Below, in pieces: positions 24,101 to 36,100 of a stretch of 64,000 nucleotides of DNA. The notes beneath the pieces were generated by a model. That model worked only from the letters and a program-made list of their open reading frames with translations, ran no database searches and was not told the origin of the DNA. A program made the position numbers and the translations under genes. The first letter of the stretch is position 1. Each line of letters begins with the position of its first letter. The DNA comes from Diphasiastrum complanatum (Eukaryota; Streptophyta; Lycopodiopsida; Lycopodiales; Lycopodiaceae). Location of the stretch: assembly GCA_029204225.1 (NCBI GenBank), contig CM055100.1:21944248-22008247 (forward strand), read 5' to 3'.

Positions 24101-27100
24101 AATATCAGAACTTTGTTATGACACTAAGTTTGAGGGAGAGATCGCCGACATTTGATGAGCTCAATGGTTTGTTACTTCACGAGGAATTACGAAGACAAAA
24201 CCTGATGTCTAAGGAAGACATCAAGGAACTGTGATTCTTTTCCAAGGATCAAGGTAAGAAGGGCAAGAAGAAAGGAGGCAAAAAGGATCAGAAGCAGGAA
24301 GGCAAGGACTATATGGAAAAAGGAGACAGTTCCAAATCCAATCCAAAGAGAAATGGTAATTGTAACTTTTGTGGTAAATATGGTCATTTTGCGTTTGAGT
24401 GCAGGAAAAAGAAGGCAATCCAGGACAAGAAGAAGCACTCAAGCAACTTCATTGAAGATGAAGACAAAAGTGAAGCTGTGGGATGCTACGAGTTATTCTC
24501 AGCTTCAACATCAGAGATCTCTGAAGACTGTTGGTATATTGATTCTGGAGCATCGCAAAGCATCATCGTATGTAATTTCCTAAGGATGGAGCATATAGAG
24601 CCAAGGAGATCTTGGAGCTTGTTCATACAGACTTATGCGGTCCTATGCAGACTCAGTCTATAGGGGGAGCATCCTACTTCATGATATTTGTAGATGATTT
24701 TTCCAGGAAGGTAATGCTCATATTCCTAAAGATAATCGTCAAAACTTGATTCAAAGGCGATCAAGTGTTTATTCTTGGGTTATGATGAGGAAGAGAAGGC
24801 ATATCGCCTTCATAATCTTACCAGTAAGAAGGTGATTATGAGCAGGGATGTTGTGTTTGAGGAAAGTGAACCTAGAGAAGATCATGAGGAGGATGTATTT
24901 TCTCCTACGACAAAAACTTCTATTATAGATGATGTTTAGGAAGATACAGGTCCATGTGATACAACTTCTACACAAGTTATATACCAAGGGTGTGTACATA
25001 GGTGGATCTTGGTAAACGGAAGGAAAGGTCAAGAGTATTTGATACATATTCTCCTTCTACGTCACCTACAAAGAAGTTAGCAAGATGGTATTTTGAGACT
25101 ATAAAAGATAGTCAAATGTTGGATGAGGGAGAATCGAGTCAACAAGGAGCTAAGAGATTGACACGGTCTAGGAGGGGCTTACTCTATATCAGGGAGTGGG
25201 CAAGGTTGGGTGGATCAGTTAGTGTTTGCCCTACTGTGGTGTTAGGATCTATTACACTGGTATCAGAGCCATCTCCATCTTTGGGAGCTTAGTAGCAGCA
25301 ATAGAGAAAGCTATCAGAGGATAGGAAAAATCTCTCAGATTCTCAGAGTGGAATAGAGGAGGAGAATCGCTGTAGGTGCAGCCTTCAAACTCTTAAAATT
25401 CACTGAGAATTTACAGTTGTAGGAAGTAGAATTCCTTATGTAGGTAAATCGTCAATCTATTGCTGATTTCAGAGATCTGATTGAAGATTTCAGAAAGGAA
25501 TTAGAGTAGAAACCAGCGAGCAGGTCCATCGTTGTAGAATTAGCTATCTACCTCTGATTTTCCAGAGAAATCTGAGCAAATTTGAGGGCATTTTAAAGCA
25601 AATTTTCCTAGCAGGGCCAGCGCTGGATAGGGTAGTGAAAAAGTGGAATTTCATCCTTGTTTTAAAGATTTCTCAGGAGTTTGAGCTTCAAACTTGTTTG
25701 CTACAGACCGGCGACCTACCAGCTGAGGTCAAATCAGAGATTCAATCAGATTTTTGAGTCTAATTTTGGACAAATCGGGCCAGACAGGTTGCTGTCCAAT
25801 CAACAAGGGCAGGGACATCAAAATTCTGGATTTCTTCCTATATTTTCCGGTTTTTACTCGGTTTGTTGGAGCCTCACATCTGAAATCAGATCAGCGAGCT
25901 AGTCTACTCAAAGAGTCGGAAATTTTGACGCCATTTTGGAGCTTCAAACTGGAATTTTCTGGGACAGCAGGTCTGAAATTTTGGGTAAAAGAGCTGAGAG
26001 GGTTCCTCTTCGTATTTTCTTTGGAAGTACAGTCCTCAGAAACAGCTAAGTCATCTTTCCCTCTTTGTACAGTTGTAAATTTGTCTTTCTGACTTTTTTT
26101 TCAAAAGTTAAGGTACCTCTCTTTCAATTCTGAAAATGACCACTCCTCAGGGACCTGATCAACCCCTGGAGAGAGGCATCGACGAGCTTGAAACAGAAGC
26201 CTTGGCTTACATTAAAGGGAAAGAACCTATGGAAATGGAAGAACAGGAACAATTCGCCGAAGAACTCGACGAATTGTTTACCGAGGAGCAGTTCCCCCAT
26301 TTGGTAACAGAGGTGGATGAACTGAAGTCGGCATTAGCCAATTTCAAGTCCAGTGTGGACGACTCGTTCGCTGAACTCAAAGGCTTGATTTTGAGTTCCG
26401 CGAAAGGAAGCCTTCCCTCCACTTCTCAATTGTCCCCTTCTCCACTTCCATCAGTTTCGGGTGAGACTCTGCGGTCTCACCCCAGTGTCTTTAAAGATTT
26501 AAAGCCTCTTACTTTTATTGGGGAAGAGAAGGATAGAAATGCAGATATTCTACAAACCTTTTTCAGCAAATGGAAGAACATTGATGCTCTTAAACAGACC
26601 CTTGACCATTTGCAAGCAATTGAGGCCAGTCTTTCCTTAGGGCCCATGGCTTATAAGTGGTGGTTAAATCTCCAGGAGACTGGGCAGACTCCCCGGTCAT
26701 GGAAAGCTTTTGAAGAAGCTTTTCTAAGAGAATTCCTACCAGAGAATGAACTTGATAGAGCCTGGGAAGCCTGGGAAAGAACAGTAATGGACAAGTCCCT
26801 AATCCAATATATCTCGCAGTACCGAGAAGCAATTTTAAAAATAAAAAATATGGATGATTATCAGAAAATCAGAGGGTTGGTCCGAGGCCTCAAAGATGAA
26901 TATAAAGTAGAGGTCCAGAGAAACTCGCCTACTACCCTTGAGCAAGCTCTCAGATATGCTCAAATCTATGATGATTCAGTGGGTAGGAAGAAGGCGAGAC
27001 AACAGCCCCTTTCTGAGCAGCCTCCTCAGAAAGACTTTCAATTTAAAAAGAAATTTTTAAAAAGAAAGAAAGAAGATAAAATTAAAGGTGAAGCTCCTCA

Positions 27101-30100
27101 GAAATGCTCTTCACTCATACAGCCCTTAAACCCAGAAGATTTTGAGAAAGCCAAACAAGAACGTTTGTGCTTTGTGTGTATGGGCAAGGGACACACAGTC
27201 AGACAGTGTCCCAAGGGGCCTTTCACTAAGAAAGATAAAAAAGATAAGAAACAAGTTCATCTTGTTCAGACTGTAAGTTTCCCCAGTGACTCGGCAGCTT
27301 CCGAGATCAAAGTGTATCATGAAGACCATGAACACTGTTGCCAGCTAACCTCTGCAATGCTAGCGAGACCCTTCAGCTTTGGGCCACATGACCTCGTACG
27401 TATGCACGGGAAAGTTGGTAACCAGTCAGTAAGAGTTATGGTTGATGATGGGGCGACCCATAATTTCATCAACTACACCTTGGTTAAAAAGCTTAAACTA
27501 CTAGAAGTACCTAGTCAGCATAGGTATATAGTTTCACTAGCTAAGGGTGAAGATAAGAAAATCTGGGAAACTATGGTAAGTAACTTAAATCTTGGTATTC
27601 AGGGGTACCAAGATGAAATAAACTTTCAGATAATGCACCTGGATCGCACAGACATTGTTCTCGGGAGAGATTGGCTCTACAGTTTAGGACCTTCCCTCCA
27701 CAGAAACTATCAGGAGAACACCCTCAGCTTTCAGCATAAAGGCCGAGAGATCCAGTTGCATGGGGAGCATGATGTTCCCAACAGTCCTATGGTCTGCAGT
27801 TCAGAGCTCTGTCAGCTAATCGGAGATGACGACCATCAGGTGTTTTTATGTGACTTTCAGTTTATTCCTGAAGTTTCTATTTCTAGTTCTATACAGCAGA
27901 AAATCAATAAATTAGAAACTTTATTGTCTAAATTTAAAGATGTTTTTCCTGAAGGTTTGCCACATGGTTTGCCACCTAGCAGAGAGGTAGATCATGTAAT
28001 AAACCTAGTACCAGGTACAGCACCTGTTTCTAAACCTCCGTATCGGGTCAGCCGAAGAGAGGATGAAGAAATAACTAGGCAGTTAACAGATTATCTTGGG
28101 AAAGGCCAAATTCAGACCAGTAGTTCACCATGGGCCTCACCAGTCCTTTTGGTGAAAAAGAAAGAGGGGTCTATGTGTCTTTGCGTAGATTACAGAGCCC
28201 TCAATAAAGTCACAATAAAGAATAAATATCCTATGCCTCGGGCAGACGAGTTGTTTGATCAACTCAACGGGGCTAAATTTTTCAGTAAAATAGACCTCAG
28301 ATCGGGATATCATCAAGTCCGTATGAAGATGTCCCGAAAACAGCCTTTAGGACTCGTCGTGGTCATTATGAGTTTAAGGTGATGCTATTTGGGCTCACAA
28401 ATGCTCTAGCTACCTTTATGACCTTGATGAACAGTGTCCTCAGACCATACTTGGGTAAGTTTGTAGTCGTATTTTTAGATGACATCCTCGTCTACAGCAA
28501 AACGAGGAAGGAGCATCTAAAACACCTCAGAAAGGTGTTTCGACTGCTCGGAAAGCATAAGCTTTATGCTAAACAATCCAAGTGTGAATTCTTCGTAGAA
28601 GAAGTAGCATATTTGGGTCACATTATCTCGTCAGATGGGATTAAAATGGACCCGAATAAGGTTAAAGCCATACTCAGTTGGCTAAGACCTCATAATATTT
28701 TGGAACTTCAGATCTTTCTTGGTTTGGCAGGGTATTACAGACGATTTCAAAGAATATGCTCAGATAGCAGTTCCCATGACAAATCTTCTTAAGGGGAAGG
28801 GAAAGGAGTTCATTTGGGAATCTGCACAGCAGGAGAGCTTTGATGCTCTCAAAACAGCCTTAGCTACAACACCAGTTTTAAAAGTCGTCGACCTCAATCA
28901 ACCATTTGTGGTCGAAACAGAGGCTAGCGACTTTGCAGTAGGTGCTGTGCTAACTCAGGGTGGACGACTAGTTGCGTTCGAGAGTAAAAAACTCGAGCCA
29001 GCTCAGACTAGGTACAATGCCTATGAAAAGGAACTCTTTTCTATAGTCCATGCCCTTAAGACTTGGAGGCATTAGTTATGAACGTAGCCACGGCTGATCT
29101 AGATTTAGTCTATGAAAGCATCACATAAGCAAGACTTAACCCTAGAAAGCAGGAGAGAGAAAGCTTAAAGAGACTAAAGAAGAAGATCATATCATAAGCC
29201 AAGTAACAAATGACACAGAATCCCTACTTATAGCCAAGAGGAAGCCCTAAAAGGAAGCTTCCAGTGGCTAGGGCCAAACTGAGAGGGAAAACAGTGCGCC
29301 CTCCAAGAAGGCCCCCACTCTCAGTAATATGACCAAATAACCAATATAGTGAATCATAGGGCCCAAAGCCTGCTTATGCATAAAGTAAAGTAAATGTAGA
29401 TGGACATGGCGAATGTAATGAGCCGAGTCCATAACTCTCCCTGACACAAAAATACGACCCAACTGCCATAAAGGACTGGATCAAGTAACAGCAAGCCCTG
29501 GAGGATCAACTGGAACAGCATCTGGTGTAGTAACAACTGGAGCAACAGCTGATGTAGAGGAATCAACAAGTGCGGCAAGAGCACGAGCCTGATCCGCTGA
29601 CGGTGTATGATAAAAGACATCAATAGGCTCCCATGTGGCCTCCTCAACAGGACGACCATCCCACTGGACTAGGAACTGAATCTGCCGGCGGCGTCGACTA
29701 TGATGCAAACGCACCTGAAGGATAGTAGCAGGTAATAAAGGAAAGAGATCCGGTGCAGTAGGAAACTCAGCATCACGAGGAGCATCATCCTCAATAGCAG
29801 CACGTAATAAACTGACATGGAATATATCACAGGCACGTGTGGAAGCAGGAAGCTGAAGACGATATGTAACTGGACTAAGAACCTCCAATATACAATAAGG
29901 CCCATAATAACGTGGTGCAAGCTTCTCAGTAGAAGCATGGCCCTGAATAAAATGATGACGTGCAAACCGTAGGCGTAGATATACCATATCACCAATATGA
30001 AACTCAACATGACGTCGATGACGATCAACTGAAGCCTGATAACGCTGTTGGACCTGCTGCAAATGGGAACTGGCTTGGAGAATAAGCTCGCGAGCACCTG

Positions 30101-33100
30101 ATAGAAATGAAGACAGTGTCACAGGTGTATCCTCGGGAGGAAGAGGAATACCAGGTAAAAGAGGTGCATAACCATGAGATAATAAAAATGGTGCAACGCC
30201 GGTGCTGGTACTAACAGAGCTGTTATAGCTATACTCTGCCAAACATAAGTGCTGATCCCAATCCTTCCCTGAAGGAGTAACAAAATGGCGCAAATAATCC
30301 TCAAGGATCCTGTTAAGGACCTTAGACTGCCCATCAGAAGTAGAATGATAAGCAGACCCCATAGAAAGCTGTACATTCAATATACGCATAAGCTCTGTCC
30401 AGAACAATGATGTAAACTTACTATCCCGATCAAAAAGGATAGTACGAGGAAACCCATGTAGGCGAAATATCTCTGAAAGGAACAAGCGTGCACACTGCTC
30501 TGCTGTGATAGTACTGCGGACGGGTAGAAATGTGCCTGTTTCGAGAACCTGTCAACTACCACCATACATGAATCGTGACCACGACGGGTGCGGGGAAGGC
30601 CAATGATGAAGTCCATAGAAATATCAGTCCACTGGCGGTGAGGAATAGGCCAACTCTGAAGCAAACCAGCGGACTTAGCACGGGAGTACTTATTACGTAA
30701 GTAGAAAGGACAGGTACGAATAAGTACAACAAGCTCTTTCCTTAGGGATGGCCAATAGAAATGATCCTTAAGACGAGCATAAGACTTCTGAAAACCAAAA
30801 TGACCCCCAACTGGGGACGAATGAGCATCCGACAACAACTGAGAATGGATACCCAAAGAACTAGGAATACAAAGAGAACCATAATGATAAAGACGGTGGT
30901 CAACAATGGAATAAGCCTGATGAGGTGAAGACGACACAGGTGGAGCAGAACTATAAACATCACGAAAATCAGAACATGTAAGATAAGCAGATGGAAGATC
31001 ATCAAACCAGGAAGGGATCGTGGCAACAAGGGTATTCAATAAAGCAGGAAGTCTAGACAATGCGTCAGCAGCAGTGTTAGCACGACCAGGACGATACAAA
31101 ATAGAAAAATCAAAAGATTGTAAAAACTACAACCAACGAAACTGACGATCACTAAGATCACGCTGGGAGAAGAGATAACGTAAGGACTGATGATCAGTAA
31201 CGATATCAAAAGGAACACGGTACAGATAATGGCGCCACTTCTTAAGAGCATAGATAATGGCAAGAAGCTCTTTCTCATGGACAGAATAACGTTGCTCATA
31301 AGAGCGTAAACGACGCGACTCATAAGCTATATTTTTTAATACACTGAGACTGACGAAGCAAGGCACCCAAACCAACATTACTAGCATCGGTCTCAACAAT
31401 AAATTTCTGATCAAACTGTGGTAAACACAGGACAGAGGCCTCCACAACAGCACGACGAAGAGTGTCAAAGGCGAACTGACAATCAGAAGTCCAAACAAAA
31501 GCACTAGACTTCTTCAAAAGGGCATGAAGAGGGGCAGCCACAGTGGCAAAGTGAGGAACAGGACGACGAAGGTGAGTAGCGAGACCAAGAAACATACGAA
31601 CATGGTGGACATCTGTGGGAACAGGCCAATCATCGATTGCCCGAACCTTATGAGGGTCCAAACGAATATGACCATCACAAATGAGAAATCCTAAAAACTC
31701 AATCTCAACAACAGCAAAGGAACACTTAGAAAGTTTAGCAAACAACTGGTGATGAACAAGCAATTGAAAAACAGATGAAAGATGTAACACATGCTCATCA
31801 AGAGTCTTACTAAAAACAAGAATATCATCAAAATAAACTAAAACACAACGATCAAGGAGAGGACGCATGATATTATTCATCACATTCTGGAACGTAGGTG
31901 GACCATTAGTAACACCAAAAGGAAGAACACGAAACTCATACAAACCAAGATGGGTACGAAACGCAGTCTTGTGTTCGTCCGAAGGATGCATCCTAATCTG
32001 GTGATAGCCGGAACGTAAGTCTATCTTAGAGAAAAGATGAGAGGTGCCTAACTGGTCAAAGAGATCATCCATGTGAGGAATAGGATACTGGTTACGGATG
32101 GTCAACTTATTGAGGGCACGATAATCAATGTAGAGGCGTTTGGAACCATCTTTCTTACTAACAAGGAGAACAGGGGCACCAAAAGGACTGTGACTAGGAA
32201 CAATAAGGCCCTGATCTAGTAAAGCAGTAATCTGAAGCTCAACCTCATCACGCTCAAACTTAGACATACGGTAAGGAGGCCGGGAGGGAGGAGCAGAACC
32301 AGGACGCAAATCAATATGGTGGTTCACATCACGTAATGGTGGTAGCGTCGTAGGTTCTGAAAAGACAAATGCATACTGATGTAATAAGTCAGAGATCACC
32401 TGAGGAACAGCTGCTGGAGGAGAGGTGGTCACGGGAGAATGTGCTGCAGCACGCTGAACACCTAATAAAGCTGCACAATGAGCCTTAGGTAGGCTGCGGA
32501 TAAACTGCTTCCCGCGGATCAGCTGGAAATCTGCCTGAGAATCAATACCAGCAAGTGAGTGGGTCACTGCATCATGAACAAATGTCAATGTTTGCTGAGC
32601 CAGGTCCAAAGTAACCGCTCCCAATGAAGCAAACCAATCAGCACCAAGGATAAGGTCATAGCGCTCCATAGGAATGATATAAAGATCTGCCTGTCCAGAA
32701 AAATCACCAATGCGGTAGGATAATCCCTGAAACATCTGAGAACTAGGAAATGAGTGAGAACTGGCAACCTCGACTGTGAGAGGCTGTGGAGCAGGAATAG
32801 GTGAAGCGCGTATCCTGCTGAGAACATAACTGCTGATAAAGGAATGAGTGCTGTCGGTATCAACTAAAGCAATATACTCACGACCAGTAATGCGCGCACG
32901 TAGCCGAATGGAGCGAGGACCGGGGCGCCCTGTCCAGGTAGCATAAGCAAGCTGAGCATGGCAAGTAGCAGGAAGTAAATCAGTAGAAGGCTCAGGAGAT
33001 AGATCAGGCTCATCAGATATATGAATGTAGATATCGGACTCATCTGGGGTAGTGCCCTCATGGTAGAAAACAGCAGTAGAAGTAGGCAGGGGCTAGCGGC

Positions 33101-36100
33101 AATCACGGGCAATGTGGTCAAGACTCTTACAACGAAAGCAAAGACGCTTCTGCTGAATGTCAGCGAACTCTGCAGACGTGTAACGTCGGACAAAAGCAGG
33201 ACGAGGAGGCGGAGGGCGAGGAGCGGGAGAAGTAAGAGAAGAGGTCGGGACGACAGTGGATGGGGCAGATGGGGCCAGAGATGGTAGAGGTGAAAGAGAT
33301 GGACGGGGTCGGGAAAAGCGAAAGGGAGCAGGATCAGGGTACTTATGCTGTAAAGTACTAGCAAGGGACATGGCCTCAACAAGTGTGGGTGGACGAAAAG
33401 AAGAGACATCGTATCGTAGAGCACCACGAAGTCTAGCAATGTAGCGAGAAATAAGCTCGGTGGGCTGAAGATCTGTAAAGAGGTAGGAAAGGTCCATAAA
33501 CTGATCTGTATAGGAAGAAAGATCACCAGTCTGAGTAAGACTACGGAATATATCACGCTGGCGGCTCAGCCACTGAGGGTCAATCATAGCATGACGAAGA
33601 TCATGACGAAAGGTAGGCCATAACTGGAGACCGTCCCGATCAGGGTCAAGTCGGTAGACCCGCCACCAAGTGGCAGCACGTCCATCTAAATGTAAGGCGG
33701 CTAACTGGATCTTCTGAGGATCAGTCTTAGGGTAAATCTGAAAATAAGTATCAAGCTTTGCAAACCAATTCTCTAACAAGTTCCCGTCAGAGGAACCAGA
33801 ATAGGTGGCAAGCTGTACCTGATCACGAAAATCTCGAGCAAAATGTGGCTCAGGAGCTAGATGTCGTGGAAAATGTGACTCAGGAGCTGTAGGACGTGGA
33901 AAACCGGGTGGTGGGTTAGGTGGAAAATGAGGCCCACCGCCAAAGGAAGTAGATGAGGATGGAAGTCCAAATGGAGACCCAAATGATGAATGAACAGGGG
34001 CTTTGCCAGGTCCATGTGGTTGTAAGGAATCAATCTGTGACTGCATAGTGGCAAAGCCGGTCTGTAGAGTGGTAAAACCGGTCATCATTTGGTCGAAACG
34101 ACTACTGAGGAGAGTAAGAGAGTCACGCATATCAACAAACTGTTCATCTAAAGGTCCGGAATGACTCGCAGGTGTAGCGGGTGAGCTAGCCATGAGGAAG
34201 AAAAAGTAAGCGAGAAAAGAAATGTGCTAAACAATTGGACGAACTGAAGGAGAGGACATAAGTCGTCACAACAGGCACGCCAATGAAAAGACACAATAGA
34301 ACTCGCGATGTAAGATGAACGGAAAGGACAACTAAGTAAGAAATACCTCGTAACCGCAACCGAAAGTGAGCTGAAAAATAGCGGCGATATGTCAAGGTAT
34401 CGGGCAGCCTCCAAAAAAGATGCTAAGGGCCCGACAACGTGGAGTAAACGGTGGGTAAAAGTATGGGAAACAATAATGGACTATGGGGCTGGAAAGGGAG
34501 CAGCCAAGGAAAGGAAGTGATAACAAAAAGGAGGTATGGGCAGTGAGGAAACAAGGCTGAAAAATCAGAGATCGCCCTTCAAGGGTTAAAAAGAAAAGTT
34601 TGCGATAAAGACGGGGAGCAATCCCGATGCGTGATGAAGTTGGGTGGGAGTGGTTTTCTAAGCATCTAGGCGTGTTTGTATTGTCCGGGGTAGGGTTGCG
34701 AACACAGACAACAGTGTAGGAGGGTGAGCTGAAATTGAGGCGGATGTAGAGCGCCAGCTATGGTGGAGTGTGGGCGTCCAAGAGAGGTAGTAAACGGCAA
34801 AAAAAATGGGATCAAAAAGATGGGTTGGTAGGGCGCTAGGAGTGGCTGATGGAAGGTGGCGAATAGGGGCAGCAAAAAGCGGAAATTTTCAGCAAAGGAA
34901 GGAGCAGTAGGGCGCTGGTTAGCAAGCATGAGGGCACCCAATAGGGCAGCAAATAGGAGGCAGTAGGGCGCCCAAAATAGGGGAGGAAAAAGGCTGAAAT
35001 TGCAGCAGTAGGCAGCCAGCAAGAGGGCGCTAGAAATGGGCAGCAAGTGGGTGCCTGTCCTCCTCCGATCCGTCATGAAAATCTGCAAGACAAGTGTGGA
35101 GAAATGCTGAAGATCCGGCTGAAAAATGGTGAAGATCTAAGCTGAAGATGGGCGCCCTCCTGTGAGAGAAAAATCTGCTCAATGGAGATGCTCAGGAAAG
35201 TGCTCTGATACCAAGTTATGAACGTAGCCACGGCTGATCTAGATTTAGTCTATGAAAGCATCACATAAGCAAGACTTAACCCTAGAAAGCAGGAGAGAGA
35301 AAGCTTAAAGAGACTAAAGAAGGAGATCATATCATAAGCCAAGTAACAAATGACACAGAATCCCTACTTATAGCCAAGAGGAAGCCCTAAAAGGAAGCTT
35401 CCAGTGGCTAGTGCCAAACTAAGAGGGAAAATAGTGCGCCCTCCAAGAAGGCCCCCACTCTCAGTATTATGACCAAATAACCAATATAGTGAATCATAGG
35501 GCCCAAAGCCTGCTTATGCATAAAGTAAAGTAAATGTAAATGGACATGGCGAATGTAATGAGCCGAGTCCATAACTGCATTATTTGTATGGTGCCAACTT
35601 TGAGGTCCTGACAGACCATGAAAGTCTCAGATACCTTTGCAATCAACCTGAGCGTAGAGGTCGGAAAGATGTTGGGCAGAGTTGATGCAAGAGTTTGATA
35701 TGTCTATCAGATATAGATGGGGGGAATTCAATATAGTAGCAGATGCCCTTAGTAGAATGCCTATGATTAACGAGCTGAGTTTCACTCAGATTCGTAATGA
35801 GTTACTCAAGTCCTTGAGAGGGAAGTGCCAGCATGATGCATTCTTCTCTACTATCTGGAACTCAGTCCAGAGCAGACAGTTACAGACTCCAGAACCAGTT
35901 CTCGGGGCTGGTGCCAGCTCATCGGTAGCTTCCGTCGAGGATGATGATGAGTCCGAGTATACGTCAGATGACGTTGATGATTCTGAGCCTGTATTACCCA
36001 AGCAAACCCCAGTGGTTGAGGGTCAGTTGTCTCGAGGATTCAAATGGAAACAATATTCCATTCAGGATGAGTACTTGCTCTATAGAGATAGAGTATGTGT

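Larger units (their letters stand above)
29074..35576 (-). mobile_element. Nested chromodomain Gypsy, complete with both LTRs
   Basis: Two 363-bp LTRs (29074-29436 and 35214-35576) differ at six positions by eye (about 1.7%), indicating a recent insertion. They start AGTTATG and end CATAACT instead of the usual TG/CA. The 5-bp target duplication GCATT is present at both ends. Removing the element restores the Gypsy-1 RNase H frame ([20 protein letters not shown]). On the minus strand, PBS TGGTATCAGAGC abuts the 5' LTR. Gag, PR, RT, RH, INT and chromodomain follow in order. Confidence 0.92.

Noticed and set aside
25681-26092. Open frames in the Gypsy-1 leader
   Set aside because: They lie between the primer site and gag, lack motifs and are not in phase with gag.
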